Positions 7,849-17,380 are shown, counted from the first letter of the stretch. The stretch is 64,000 nt of DNA from Terrisporobacter vanillatitrophus (GCF_051148895.1 NZ_CP154625.1:3658001-3722000); one strand, 5' to 3'. The notes: generated by a model from the letters alone, not told the origin. Numbers and translations are program-made.

Positions 7849-8820
7849 TTATGCTAAGTATGTAAAATATATTGTAGCTATGTAAATTATGTAAGTTATT
7901 AGTAATACCAACCCCTGTAATCTATATATTTTGCTACTTTTAATTGTTGGTATTATTAAAGTTAATAAAAGAATTATCATAAAGACAAAATCTACCCTTA
8001 TGTTTTGAGCTAATATAGGTAAATCATTGATTAATGACGAAATTCCTATAACAGAAGTAATATTTAATATGTTAGCCCCTAATATGTTACCTACTGATAT
8101 TCCATGATGTTTCTTTCTTATTGCGGTTAAAGAAGATACTAGTTCAGGTAAAGATGTACCTAGAGCTATTACAGTTAAGCTGATTACCCCTTGGGGAATT
8201 CCTATGTAGCTAGCAAGTTTTACTCCATTGTCCACTAGCAATTTGGAACCTATAACCATCATTATTAATCCAAGAACAAATAATGCTCCTATTTTTAAAT
8301 TTTCATGCTTATTTGGTTTACTATTACTGCAAGAATCTGCTTTCATATTACTTAATCCACCAACTTTATTTTTACCTGATACACTTTTTATGTTTGAATA
8401 CATATAAACGGAAAGTAATGCAATTAATAATAATCCATCTCCTTGGCTAATAGTTCCATTAATTCCCAAAGTCATTAAGACTATCACCGCAATTAATAAA
8501 ATAACTGATTTAGAAAAAAACATTTTTTTATCAACTTTGAAAGGGCTAATGACTGCAACTAAACCTAAAATTAATCCTGTATTACATATTATTGAACCTA
8601 CAGCATTCCCCAAACTCATAGTTGTATGATTGTCCATGGATGCAAAAACAGAAACTGTTAGCTCTGGTAATGTAGTTGCAAAACTTACTATAGTAGCACC
8701 CAAAATCAACTCTGATATTCCAGTTTTCTTACCAATTCGTACTGTACACTCTATAAATATGTCGGCACCTTTAGTGATTAAAAGAAATCCAATTAAAAAT
8801 AAAATTATAACTAAAGTCAT
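7849..8820 (-). CDS. Calcium/sodium antiporter, CaCA family (YrbG-like)
   Basis: A 323-residue membrane protein with about ten hydrophobic segments. The two inverted CaCA repeats are visible: 'GATIVSFATTLPELTVSV' with 'GNAVGSIICNTGLILGL' in the first half, and 'VIALGTSLPELVSSL' with 'GNILGANILNITSVIG' in the second. These carry the ion-binding acidic residues. A hydrophilic loop rich in Asn, Lys and Ser separates the halves. The family exchanges Ca2+ or other cations for Na+ across the cell membrane. Start: ATG with AGGGGGGAAA before it. Divergent from pflB. Confidence 0.92.
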   Translation of the reverse strand: MTLVIILFLIGFLLITKGADIFIECTVRIGKKTGISELILGATIVSFATTLPELTVSVFASMDNHTTMSLGNAVGSIICNTGLILGLVAVISPFKVDKKMFFSKSVILLIAVIVLMTLGINGTISQGDGLLLIALLSVYMYSNIKSVSGKNKVGGLSNMKADSCSNSKPNKHENLKIGALFVLGLIMMVIGSKLLVDNGVKLASYIGIPQGVISLTVIALGTSLPELVSSLTAIRKKHHGISVGNILGANILNITSVIGISSLINDLPILAQNIRVDFVFMIILLLTLIIPTIKSSKIYRLQGLVLLITYIIYIATIYFTYLA

Positions 8821-9186
8821 GCTGTTTCCCCCCTATATTTATAGCTATTCAAAAACTTAATCTTTATGCAATAAAATGTTTCTTTATTCAAAAATAGATA
8901 TCTACTTATTTCCTATGGTTTATATTTATTTTCTCATAGGCTAAAATAATTTTTTCAATAATTTTATAAGGTAATGTTTAAAGCATTAAATGGGGGGTAT
9001 TTATGTAGTATAACAAGTCAAATATAATTCTTATTTATAAAAACGCAATATTTTTACAATATATTTTTTTGTATACAATATACTGTGTTTATGTTAGAAT
9101 ATATTTGTTGTTACTTATTGAATTACAACATTAATTAACTAATTATTTACATTAATAGTAATAATCACTTTTAGGAGGATATCTTA
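8821..9186. other. Divergent intergenic region between antiporter and pflB
   Basis: A 366-base AT-rich gap with no gene. It holds the antiporter RBS, the palindrome TTGTATACAA (9069-9078), the pflB promoter candidate and the pflB RBS. I found no clear Rex box (TTGTTAA-N4-TTAACAA), although redox control of pfl by Rex is common in Clostridia. Confidence 0.5.
9092..9100 (+). promoter_or_regulatory. Extended -10 promoter candidate of pflB
   Basis: TGTTAGAAT fits an extended -10 element (TGnTAnnnT), about 87 bases before the pflB ATG. The -35 region is poor, and the palindrome TTGTATACAA lies where a -35 or an operator would be. Confidence 0.45.
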
Positions 9187-11418
9187 ATGAACGCATGGCA
9201 AGGTTTTAAAACTGGAAGATGGACTAAAGAAATAGACGTTAGAGGATTTATACAAGCTAACTACACTCCATATGAAGGAGACGCTTCTTTCTTAGCTGGT
9301 GCTACTGAAAACACTAAGCAATTATGGGACGAAGCAATGAAATTATTCAAGAAAGAAAGAGAAAATGGTGGAACTCTTGATGTTGACACTAAAACTGTTT
9401 CTGCAATAGATGCTTACGCACCTGGATATATAGATAAAGATAAAGAAACTGTTGTTGGTTTCCAAACTGACGCACCACTTAAAAGAGCTGTTATGCCTTA
9501 TGGTGGAATAAGAATGGCTGAAACTTCTTGTAAAGCTTATGGGTACGAATGTGATCCAAAAATAAGCGAAATATTTACTAAATATAGAAAAACTCATAAT
9601 CAAGGTGTATTCGATGCTTATACTGCTGAAATGAGAGCTGCTAGAAAATCTGGTATAATAACTGGTCTTCCAGATGCTTATGGAAGAGGTAGAATAATAG
9701 GTGACTACAGAAGAGTTGCTTTATACGGTGTTGATAAATTAATACAAGACAAAATGGTACAAAAAGACTCATTAGAAGTTTCTTGCATGGATGAAGATGT
9801 AATCAGATTAAGAGAAGAAATATCTGATCAAATAAGAGCTTTAGAAGCATTAAAAAGAATGGCTGCTGCTTATGGATTTGATATATCAGTACCAGCTACT
9901 AACTCTAGAGAAGCTGTACAATGGTTATACTTCGGTTACCTAGGAGCTATAAAAGACCAAAACGGTGCTGCTATGTCTCTTGGTAGAACTTCTACTTTCT
10001 TAGATATATACTTTGAAAGAGATATAAAAGCTGGAACTATAACTGAAGAAGAAGTTCAAGAATTAATGGACCACTTCGTTATGAAATTAAGAATGGTTAA
10101 ATTCTTAAGAACTCCAGATTACAATGATTTATTCTCAGGAGACCCAACTTGGGTAACTGAATCAATAGCTGGTATGGGTGTTGATGGTAGAACATTAGTA
10201 ACTAAAAACTCATTCAGAGTTTTAAATACTCTTTATACTATAGGACCATCTCCAGAACCAAACTTAACTGTACTTTGGTCAAAAGATTTACCACAAGGAT
10301 TCAAAGATTTCTGTTCAAAAGTATCTATAGATACAAGTTCAGTTCAATACGAAAATGATGACTTAATGAGACCTTACTGGGGAGACGATTACGGAATAGC
10401 ATGTTGTGTATCAGCAATGAAAATAGGTAAACAAATGCAATTCTTCGGAGCTAGAGTAAACTTAGCTAAGACTTTATTATACGCTATAAACGGTGGAGTT
10501 GATGAAAAATCAGGTGTTCAAGTAGGACCAAGATTCGAACCAATAACTTCAGAATACTTAGATTACGATGAAGTAATGGCTAGATTCGAACCTTTCACTG
10601 ATTGGTTAGCAAACTTATATGTAAATACATTAAATGTAATCCACTACATGCATGATAAGTACTCTTATGAAGCATTAGAAATGGCTTTACATGACAGAGA
10701 CGTATTCAGAACTATGGCTTGTGGTATAGCTGGTTTATCAGTTGCTGCTGACTCATTATCTGCTATAAAACATAGTAAAGTTAGAACTATAAGAAACGAA
10801 GCTGGTATAGCTGTTGATTTCGAAATAGAAGGAGATTATCCAAAATACGGAAACAACGATGATAGAGTTGATGATATAGCTGTAAACTTAGTAGAAAGCT
10901 TCATGAACAAAATAAGAAAGAACAAAACTTACAGAAATTCTGTTCATACTCAATCTATATTAACAATAACTTCAAACGTTGTTTACGGTAAGAAAACTGG
11001 TAACACTCCTGATGGAAGAAGAGCTGGTGCTCCATTCGCTCCAGGAGCAAACCCAATGCACGGAAGAGATACTAACGGAGCTTTAGCTTCATTAGCATCA
11101 GTTGCTAAATTACCATACGAGCATTCTCAAGATGGTATATCAAATACTTTCTCTATAGTACCAGGTGCTTTAGGAAAAGATATGACTGAAAGAGTAACTA
11201 ACCTTTCATCAATGATGGACGGATACTTCACTGATGGAGCTCATCACTTAAACGTTAACGTATTTGATAGAGCTACTTTAGAAGATGCTATGGAACATCC
11301 AGAAAAATATCCTCAATTAACTATAAGAGTTTCAGGATACGCTGTTAACTTCATCAAATTAACTAAAGAACAACAATTAGATGTTATAAACAGAACATTC
11401 CACGGAAAAATGGCTTAA
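9187..11418 (+). CDS. pflB: Formate acetyltransferase (pyruvate formate-lyase)
   Basis: A 743-residue glycyl-radical enzyme that converts pyruvate and CoA to acetyl-CoA and formate. The adjacent active-site cysteines are C406-C407 in 'YGIACCVSAMK', and the radical glycine is G717 in 'RVSGYAVNF'. The Cys-Cys pair together with 'IRVSGYAV' marks a true pyruvate formate-lyase rather than a diol dehydratase or choline lyase relative. Length is close to the 760 residues of E. coli PflB. AGGAGG precedes the ATG. Codons such as AAC, TTC and GGT are frequent, suggesting high expression. The activase follows after a terminator. Formate made here could feed Fhs in the Wood-Ljungdahl cluster (inference). 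Confidence 0.97.
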   Translation: MNAWQGFKTGRWTKEIDVRGFIQANYTPYEGDASFLAGATENTKQLWDEAMKLFKKERENGGTLDVDTKTVSAIDAYAPGYIDKDKETVVGFQTDAPLKRAVMPYGGIRMAETSCKAYGYECDPKISEIFTKYRKTHNQGVFDAYTAEMRAARKSGIITGLPDAYGRGRIIGDYRRVALYGVDKLIQDKMVQKDSLEVSCMDEDVIRLREEISDQIRALEALKRMAAAYGFDISVPATNSREAVQWLYFGYLGAIKDQNGAAMSLGRTSTFLDIYFERDIKAGTITEEEVQELMDHFVMKLRMVKFLRTPDYNDLFSGDPTWVTESIAGMGVDGRTLVTKNSFRVLNTLYTIGPSPEPNLTVLWSKDLPQGFKDFCSKVSIDTSSVQYENDDLMRPYWGDDYGIACCVSAMKIGKQMQFFGARVNLAKTLLYAINGGVDEKSGVQVGPRFEPITSEYLDYDEVMARFEPFTDWLANLYVNTLNVIHYMHDKYSYEALEMALHDRDVFRTMACGIAGLSVAADSLSAIKHSKVRTIRNEAGIAVDFEIEGDYPKYGNNDDRVDDIAVNLVESFMNKIRKNKTYRNSVHTQSILTITSNVVYGKKTGNTPDGRRAGAPFAPGANPMHGRDTNGALASLASVAKLPYEHSQDGISNTFSIVPGALGKDMTERVTNLSSMMDGYFTDGAHHLNVNVFDRATLEDAMEHPEKYPQLTIRVSGYAVNFIKLTKEQQLDVINRTFHGKMA

Positions 11419-11439
11419 GCTTAATTGATAAAATACAAG

Positions 11440-11475
11440 TAAAAAGACTAAATTCATTTTAGTCTTTTTATTTTA
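11440..11475 (+). terminator. Intrinsic terminator between pflB and pflA
   Basis: AAAAAGACTAAA pairs with TTTAGTCTTTTT around a short loop, followed by a T-rich tail. It lies about 20 bases after the pflB stop and would limit read-through into pflA. Confidence 0.8.
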
Positions 11476-11689
11476 CCCTTTTACTACAAAAAATCATTTT
11501 TTTTGGTAATAATAATTAGAAAATTAACATACATAATCAAAACTTAAAAAGTCAAGATATAAAATATATAAAATATTCTTATTTTATAGATTTATTTATG
11601 CAGTTAATCTATAATCTTCTTAATTTTAAATTTTGTATACATATTCTTTATCTTTTTTAGTTTTAATAATTAATTTTACGAGGTGCAAT

Positions 11690-12430
11690 ATGACTAAAGG
11701 AAGAATCCATTCAATTGAAACATTCGGAACAGTAGACGGACCTGGAATAAGAAGTATCTTATTCTTCCAAGGATGTCCATTAAGATGTAAATACTGCCAT
11801 AACAGAGATACTTGGGATACAAAAGGTGGAACTGAATACACAGCAGAAGAATTAATAGAAAATGTATCTAGGTATTCTTCTTATTGGAAATCATCTGGTG
11901 GTGGAATAACAGCATCTGGTGGAGAAGCTACTTTACAAGTAGATTTCCTTGCTGAATTATTTGAAAAAGCTAAAGAAAAAAATATTCATACTTGTTTAGA
12001 TACTTCTGGTTTTGTTGATATAGAAAAAATCGACAAAGTTCTTGATAATACTGACTTAGTACTACTTGATATAAAACATATAGATGAAGAAGAAGCTAAA
12101 AAATTAACTGGTGTTGGCATAGAAAAAACTTTAAAATTAGCAAGACATTTAGATGAAAGACATATACCAATTTGGTTAAGACATGTATTAGTACCTGGTA
12201 TAACAGATGATGAAGAAAACTTATCTAAAATTGGTGAGTTTGCTGCTTCTCTAAATAATGTAGATAGATTAGAAATCCTACCATACCACACTATGGGCGT
12301 TCACAAATGGGAAAATATGGGCCTTGAATATGAATTAAAAGACGTTAGAGATGCTGATGATGATGATTTAGCTAGAGCTGCTGAAATCATTGAAAGACAT
12401 GGCGTTAAAGTATTCAATAGCAAAAAATAA
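11690..12430 (+). CDS. pflA: Pyruvate formate-lyase-activating enzyme
   Basis: A 246-residue radical-SAM enzyme that places the glycyl radical on PflB. The cluster cysteines are C29, C33 and C36 in 'GCPLRCKYCHNRDTW' (CX3CX2C), and the SAM-binding 'GGG' region follows as 'GGGITASGGEATLQ'. A longer frame begins at a TTG 19 codons upstream, but GAGGTG sits just before the ATG at 11690 and the protein then begins MTKGRIHSIETFG as the family does. It is 271 bases downstream of pflB, with a terminator in between. Confidence 0.96.
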   Translation: MTKGRIHSIETFGTVDGPGIRSILFFQGCPLRCKYCHNRDTWDTKGGTEYTAEELIENVSRYSSYWKSSGGGITASGGEATLQVDFLAELFEKAKEKNIHTCLDTSGFVDIEKIDKVLDNTDLVLLDIKHIDEEEAKKLTGVGIEKTLKLARHLDERHIPIWLRHVLVPGITDDEENLSKIGEFAASLNNVDRLEILPYHTMGVHKWENMGLEYELKDVRDADDDDLARAAEIIERHGVKVFNSKK

Positions 12431-12514
12431 TTAATATTGTAAATATATTAACTATATAAATATTTGTATAAAATTATGAAAGAAGTTTTATATTTTTTAT
12501 ATTTTTGTACAAGA

Positions 12515-12549
12515 AAAAGTGGAGTGTATTTTATTCACTCCACTTTTAT
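12515..12549 (+). terminator. Intrinsic terminator after pflA
   Basis: AAAAGTGGAGTG pairs with CACTCCACTTTT around a short loop, followed by ATTTTA. It may serve both pflA and the convergent thiI. Confidence 0.85.
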
Positions 12550-12684
12550 TTTACTACAAACACTTCAATTATTTTGGAAATATTTTCGGCCAATTTATAT
12601 TATTTACAAATACCAAAACACCTACTAATTAACGTTTTATCAGATAATATTGTCATACACATTTCATTTTTATAGCATACTTTT

Positions 12685-13881
12685 TTAGAATTCTATAACT
12701 TCCACTTCCATATTAGCTATAGCATCTTCTATTAACTTTTCAACGTCTAATGCTTTTTCTGAGTCTTCTATTCTCTCTAACCTAGGCTTAGTTACAGGCT
12801 TCTTAGGAGCAAATACTGAACAACAATCTTCTTCCGGTATTATAGATGTTTCAAAAGTATCTATTTTCTTAGCTATATCTATTATTTCAGTTTTATCCAT
12901 TGCTATAAGCGGTCTGAAGACTGGTAAGCTTACAGAAGCATTTGTACAAGTTAATCCTTGTATTGTTTGAGATGCAACTTGTCCTATACTTTCTCCTGTT
13001 ATTAAAGCATCACAGTTTCTTTGAACACCTACTCTTTCAGCTATTCTCATCATAAATCTTCTTGAGATTATAGTCATTTCTTCATCTCTACAATTTAAGC
13101 CTACAGCTTTTTGTATTTCAAGTAAGTTAATTTTGTGAAGTCTCACTCTTCCAACATATTTAGCTAATATTCTTGCTAAATCTTTTACTTTCTCTTGTGA
13201 TTTTTCACTTGTGAAAGGATATGTGTGGAAATGTATAGCTTCTACTTCCATACCTCTTTTAGCAACCATCCATGTAGCAACTGGTGAATCTATTCCTCCT
13301 GATAATAAAGACATGGCTTTTCCATTAGTTCCTATTGGAAGTCCTCCATAACCTGGAACAGTATCACTGTAAACTACCACGTTACTTTCTCTAAGTTCAC
13401 ATTTTATTTTAACTTCAGGCTTATTTATATCTACTTTTATTCTATCTACTACATTAGATAATAAGTATCCACCTATATCTATACTCATATCTTGAGAAGT
13501 TAATCTAAATGATTTGTCGCCTCTTCTACTTTCCACTTTAAATGATTTAGCTCCACTTGCTATTTTATCTTCTAAAACTATAAGTGCAGTTTCTTTTAGT
13601 TTTTGGTAAGCTGCTTCCACATCTTCTTCATTATTTCTAAGCACTTTAACAGCTGGACACACTCCAACTACACCAAATACCTTTTTAACTTCTTCACATA
13701 CTTCATCGTAATTATAATCGCCTAAATCCACGTAAACTCTTCCGTATTCCTTGTATACGTTGAATTTATCTACTGGCTTTAACATATTTTTTATGTTTTT
13801 TATTAACTTATTTTCAAAGATATATCTATTTTTACCTTTGATACCTATTTCTCCATATTTTACTATAATTGAATTATACAT
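12685..13881 (-). CDS. thiI: tRNA 4-thiouridine sulfurtransferase ThiI
   Basis: A 398-residue protein with an N-terminal ferredoxin-like and THUMP region and a PP-loop ATPase domain; the motif 'SGGIDS' is at 194-199. ThiI adenylates U8 of tRNA and passes sulfur to make 4-thiouridine; in some bacteria it also serves thiazole synthesis. The C-terminal rhodanese domain of the 482-residue E. coli protein is absent, as usual in Bacillota. The gene follows a cysteine desulfurase by 13 bases, the expected sulfur donor. AAGAGGTGG precedes the ATG. Confidence 0.95.
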   Translation of the reverse strand: MYNSIIVKYGEIGIKGKNRYIFENKLIKNIKNMLKPVDKFNVYKEYGRVYVDLGDYNYDEVCEEVKKVFGVVGVCPAVKVLRNNEEDVEAAYQKLKETALIVLEDKIASGAKSFKVESRRGDKSFRLTSQDMSIDIGGYLLSNVVDRIKVDINKPEVKIKCELRESNVVVYSDTVPGYGGLPIGTNGKAMSLLSGGIDSPVATWMVAKRGMEVEAIHFHTYPFTSEKSQEKVKDLARILAKYVGRVRLHKINLLEIQKAVGLNCRDEEMTIISRRFMMRIAERVGVQRNCDALITGESIGQVASQTIQGLTCTNASVSLPVFRPLIAMDKTEIIDIAKKIDTFETSIIPEEDCCSVFAPKKPVTKPRLERIEDSEKALDVEKLIEDAIANMEVEVIEF

Positions 13882-13894
13882 ATTCCACCTCTTA

Positions 13895-15046
13895 TTATCG
13901 TCTTTTTATTATCATTCTTAGGTCACTTATTGAGTCTTTCAATACTTTTACAGTTTGTAAAATTTCTTCTTCTGTATTAAAATCTGATAAACTAAATCTT
14001 ACTGCACCTTCTATTTCTTCTGGCTTAAGCTTAATTGCATTTAGTACATGACTTCCTTTTTTCTTAGAAGAACATGCTGAGCCTGTTGATACAAAAATAT
14101 TTTTTTGCTCTAAGAAATGAAGTAAAACTTCTCCTCTTATATTTTCAAAAGAAACATTTAATATATGACAAACTCCGTCTTCTGGTGAATTTACTTTGAC
14201 ACCATCTATATTTTTTAATATTTCTTCTTTTAATAATACTTTTAGACTTTGTATTTTTTCAATTTTATTATCTAAGTCTTTATTCATTATTTCTACTGCT
14301 TTTCCTAAACCATAAATTCCTGGCACATTTTCAGTACCTGATCTTACGCTGGATTCTTGTCCTCCACCAGTTATAATAGGTTTTAGCTTGCTATTCTCCT
14401 TAATATACATAAATCCTATTCCTTTTGGTCCGTGGAACTTATGACCACTTACTGTCATAAAATCAATATTATATCTAGTTGGTCTAAATTTAATTTTTGT
14501 GTAAGATTGAACACAATCCACATGGAAGTATATTTTTTGATCTAAAGTTTTTAGGTATTTCCCTATTTCTTCAATTGGTTGAATACTTCCTACCTCATTA
14601 TTAACGTGCATTGTAGAAATTAATATAGTAGAAGGCTTTATTGCCTTTTTTACATCTTCTACTTTTATTTTTCCACTTTCATCAACTTCTAATAGTGTTA
14701 TTTCAAATCCTTCCTTTTCTAAATCAGTTAATGTGCTTAGCACTGAAGGATGCTCTATATTAGTAGATATTATATGATTTTTTGTTTTTCTAAAATTATA
14801 AGCAACACCTCTAATAATTGTATTATTAGACTCAGTTCCTCCTGATGTGAAAAATATTTCTTTATCTTTTACACCCAAACTTCTAGCTATATTTTGTCTT
14901 ATTTCTTTAATCTTTCTGTCTACTTCTATTCCTTTTTTATGCAATGAAGAAGGATTTCCGTATTCTATAGTAATAGCTTTCACCATTTCTTCTACTACTT
15001 CTTCGTAAGGTTTTGTAGTTGCACTATTATCTAAATAAATTTCCAT
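13895..15046 (-). CDS. Cysteine desulfurase (NifS/IscS type) paired with ThiI
   Basis: A 383-residue PLP enzyme that takes sulfur from cysteine. The PLP lysine is K203 in 'VSGHKFHGPKG', and the persulfide cysteine is C325 in 'STGSACSSKKKG'. The N-terminal 'YLDNSATTKP' is the usual family start. Because thiI follows directly, this copy is most likely dedicated to tRNA thiolation (compare NifZ-ThiI in Bacillus subtilis); a part in Fe-S assembly is less likely. ATG with an AGGACGG element upstream. Confidence 0.94.
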   Translation of the reverse strand: MEIYLDNSATTKPYEEVVEEMVKAITIEYGNPSSLHKKGIEVDRKIKEIRQNIARSLGVKDKEIFFTSGGTESNNTIIRGVAYNFRKTKNHIISTNIEHPSVLSTLTDLEKEGFEITLLEVDESGKIKVEDVKKAIKPSTILISTMHVNNEVGSIQPIEEIGKYLKTLDQKIYFHVDCVQSYTKIKFRPTRYNIDFMTVSGHKFHGPKGIGFMYIKENSKLKPIITGGGQESSVRSGTENVPGIYGLGKAVEIMNKDLDNKIEKIQSLKVLLKEEILKNIDGVKVNSPEDGVCHILNVSFENIRGEVLLHFLEQKNIFVSTGSACSSKKKGSHVLNAIKLKPEEIEGAVRFSLSDFNTEEEILQTVKVLKDSISDLRMIIKRR

Positions 15047-15259
15047 TTACTACACCGTCCTATTATACTTTTTATTAATATATCCATTAATTATGTACTT
15101 TAATTAATTCGTTAAAAATATTAGCATTTTTTATTATACCATTTTTAGACCTATTTTTTAATCTTATAGTATAAAGTTTTACAAATACATATTAATTATA
15201 TTAACATTTTAGTCAATAAATATAATCAAAAAAAAATCTAAAAAATTTGTAAAATTGTG

Positions 15260-15288
15260 TTGCATTATTTGTCGAATATTGTTATTAT
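15260..15288 (+). promoter_or_regulatory. Sigma-A-type promoter of the small RNA
   Basis: TTGCAT and TATTAT are separated by exactly 17 bases. Transcription would start near 15295, directly before the structured segment that ends in a terminator. Confidence 0.65.
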
Positions 15289-15293
15289 ATATA

Positions 15294-15430
15294 AGTAGTT
15301 ATCCCCTTGATAACCCAATTAAAGTTTCTATTCAAATACCCCTTTTTATGAATAGATATATATTATGTCTAAGACGAATTAGATTTAATTTATCAGAATA
15401 AAAAAAGAGCTTCCCCGGCTCTTTTTTTGT
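15294..15430 (+). ncRNA. Candidate small regulatory RNA with three C-rich loops
   Basis: In the 488-base gap between the divergent desulfurase and asparaginase genes, a promoter is followed by about 135 bases that fold into hairpins. GTTATC/GATAAC (15298-15314) has a CCCTT loop. CTATTCA/TGAATAG (15328-15355) has a loop containing ACCCCTTT. A terminator AAAAAGAGC/GCTCTTTTT (15400-15428) has a TTCCCCG loop. There is no start codon with an RBS inside. Unpaired C-runs complementary to Shine-Dalgarno sequences are the mark of RsaE/RoxS-like and csRNA-like regulators, so a trans-acting translational repressor is the best guess. No family name can be given without a covariance search. Confidence 0.6.
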
Positions 15431-15492
15431 GTTTAACTTTAAAGTAAAATACTAAAATTTCTTTAAAAACAATAATGTTTAGCTTATATTTT

Positions 15493-15501
15493 TGTTATAA
15501 T
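15493..15501 (+). promoter_or_regulatory. Extended -10 promoter candidate of asparaginase
   Basis: TGTTATAAT is a good extended -10 element, 34 bases before the asparaginase ATG. No convincing -35 is seen. Confidence 0.5.
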
Positions 15502-15534
15502 TAAAGTAGTATTTAAATTTAAGGAGGTAATATT

Positions 15535-16530
15535 ATGTCTACTAAAAAAAAGGTAGGTATCCTATTTACTGGTGGAACTATATCTATGACAATAGATAAA
15601 GAAATTGGTGCAAATGTTCCATCTTTATCAGGAGAACAAATAATGTCTATGGCAACTAACGTGAAAGATGTTGCCGATTTTGAAATAAAAGACTTTGATG
15701 AAATTCCAGGACCTCATATGACACCGGAGAAACTAATTCAATTAAAATCTGCCATTTTAGAATTATTAAACAGAGAAGATATATGTGGTGTTGTAATAAC
15801 TCACGGTACTGATAGTCTAGAAGAATCCGCTTTTTTCTTAGATTTAATAATAAATCATGAAAAACCTGTTATAGTTACAGGAGCTATGAGAAGTAGTTCT
15901 GAACTTGGGTATGATGGATCAAACAATTTATCATCAGCTATTTGTGTTGCCATATCAGAAAATGCGAAAAATAAAGGCGTTCTTGTTGTATTAAACAACG
16001 AAGTGTTATTAGCATCTGAAGCGACTAAAACAGACACTATGTCTCTAAATACATTCCAATCACCTGGCAAGGGCTCTTTAGGTATAGTTGATAGTAATGA
16101 ACTTTTACTATTTAAAAATGTAGCATCTAGAACTTTTATTGATACTGATAAAGTAGAAACTAAAGTTGCTCTATTTAAATCAGGGATAGGAATGGATTAC
16201 ACTTTTATAAATCACGCTGTAGATATGGGATACAAAGGTATTATAATAGAAGCAATGGGAAGAGGAAATATACCTCCATTAATGTATGAAGGTGTTAAAT
16301 ATGCCAGAGAAAAAGGAGTTATTGTTGTTATAACTTCTAGATGTTCAACTGGTAGAGTGTATGATTCTTATGGGTATTTAGGATCAGGAAGAGATTTAAG
16401 AAATTTAGGATGTATCTTCGCAGGGGACCTAAACGGACATAAATCAAGAATCAAATTAATGTTAGCATTAGGTAAAACTAATAATCTTGATGAACTTAAA
16501 GACTATTTCGAAAAAGGAATATATTATTAA
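15535..16530 (+). CDS. ansA: L-asparaginase, type I
   Basis: A 331-residue enzyme that splits asparagine into aspartate and ammonia. The two threonine-centred active-site motifs are 'TGGTISM' (residues 12-18) and 'VITHGTDSLEESAFFL' (about 84-99). There is no signal peptide, so it should act in the cytoplasm. Start: ATG with an ideal TAAGGAGGTAA before it. It stands alone between the small RNA and a terminator. Confidence 0.93.
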   Translation: MSTKKKVGILFTGGTISMTIDKEIGANVPSLSGEQIMSMATNVKDVADFEIKDFDEIPGPHMTPEKLIQLKSAILELLNREDICGVVITHGTDSLEESAFFLDLIINHEKPVIVTGAMRSSSELGYDGSNNLSSAICVAISENAKNKGVLVVLNNEVLLASEATKTDTMSLNTFQSPGKGSLGIVDSNELLLFKNVASRTFIDTDKVETKVALFKSGIGMDYTFINHAVDMGYKGIIIEAMGRGNIPPLMYEGVKYAREKGVIVVITSRCSTGRVYDSYGYLGSGRDLRNLGCIFAGDLNGHKSRIKLMLALGKTNNLDELKDYFEKGIYY

Positions 16531-16607
16531 GATTATTTAATTTATAAAAAAAATTTAGTATTATCCAACTGAATTACAGTAATATTATATACCTTACTTT
16601 ATTACAA

Positions 16608-16642
16608 TAAAAAACTTCCAGATTATCTCTAGAAGTTTTTTT
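16608..16642 (+). terminator. Bidirectional terminator between asparaginase and ABC transporter
   Basis: AAAAACTTC pairs with GAAGTTTTT, with inner pairs CAG/CTA partly matched. A-run and T-run on the two sides allow use by both convergent units. Confidence 0.75.
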
Positions 16643-16657
16643 ATTGTAATAATATAT

Positions 16658-17380
16658 TTATAGAACTTTAGCTAAAAATTCTTTTGTTCTTTCATTAACA
16701 GGATTATTAAATACATTTTCTGGTGTATTCTCTTCTATTATCTTTCCATCGTCTACAAATATAACCCTGTCTGCTACTTCTTTTGCAAATCCCATTTCGT
16801 GAGTAACTATTGCCATGGTCATACCTTCATTAGCTAACTCTTTTATAACATCTAGAACTTCTTTTACCATTTCTGGATCTAGTGCTGATGTTGGCTCATC
16901 AAATAACATCATATCAGGTTCCATTGCTAATGCTCTTGCTATGGCTATCCTTTGTTTTTGTCCTCCTGATAGTTGAGATGGATATGCATCTTTTTTGTCC
17001 AGTAGCCCAACTCTATCTAGTAGTATCTGAGCTTTTTTGCTTGCTTCTTCTTTGCTTATTTTTTTTATTTTCATAGGTGCTAAAGTTATATTTTCTTCCA
17101 CTGTTTTATGAGGAAATAAATGAAAATTTTGGAAAACCATTCCGATTTTTTCCCTTACTTTATCAATATTAACTTTTTTATCATTAATTTTTTGTCCTTC
17201 AAAAATCACGTCTCCAGAAGTAGGTGTTTCTAATAAATTCATACATCTAAGTACTGTACTTTTTCCAGAACCACTAGGACCTATTATAGCTACTATTTCA
17301 CCTTTATTTATATGAAGATCTATTCCCTTTAATACTTTTAATTTATCAAAGGATTTATGCAAATTCTTTATAAAAATCAT
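16658..17380 (-). CDS. Amino-acid ABC transporter ATP-binding protein, likely arginine
   Basis: A 240-residue ATPase of the polar amino-acid uptake family (GlnQ/ArtP-like). Walker A 'GPSGSGKS' is at 34-41, the signature 'LSGGQKQR' is in the middle, and Walker B with 'LFDEPTSALDPE' follows. Two in-frame ATGs lie six bases apart. The one at 17380 has the better spacing from AAGGGG and gives the family-like start MIFIKNLHKSF. It is the last gene of a binding protein-permease-ATPase operon. The arginine assignment comes from the T-box upstream of the operon. Confidence 0.92.
   Translation of the reverse strand: MIFIKNLHKSFDKLKVLKGIDLHINKGEIVAIIGPSGSGKSTVLRCMNLLETPTSGDVIFEGQKINDKKVNIDKVREKIGMVFQNFHLFPHKTVEENITLAPMKIKKISKEEASKKAQILLDRVGLLDKKDAYPSQLSGGQKQRIAIARALAMEPDMMLFDEPTSALDPEMVKEVLDVIKELANEGMTMAIVTHEMGFAKEVADRVIFVDDGKIIEENTPENVFNNPVNERTKEFLAKVL

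Noticed and set aside
9061..9186. Possible Rex operator before pflB
   Set aside because: The palindrome TTGTATACAA and nearby TTGTTG/TTAACT fragments do not fit the TTGTTAA-N4-TTAACAA consensus well enough.
9343..9603. Open frame on the minus strand inside pflB
   Set aside because: Lies fully within the strongly supported pflB, has no RBS, and its Ser/Phe-rich composition is that of an antisense shadow.
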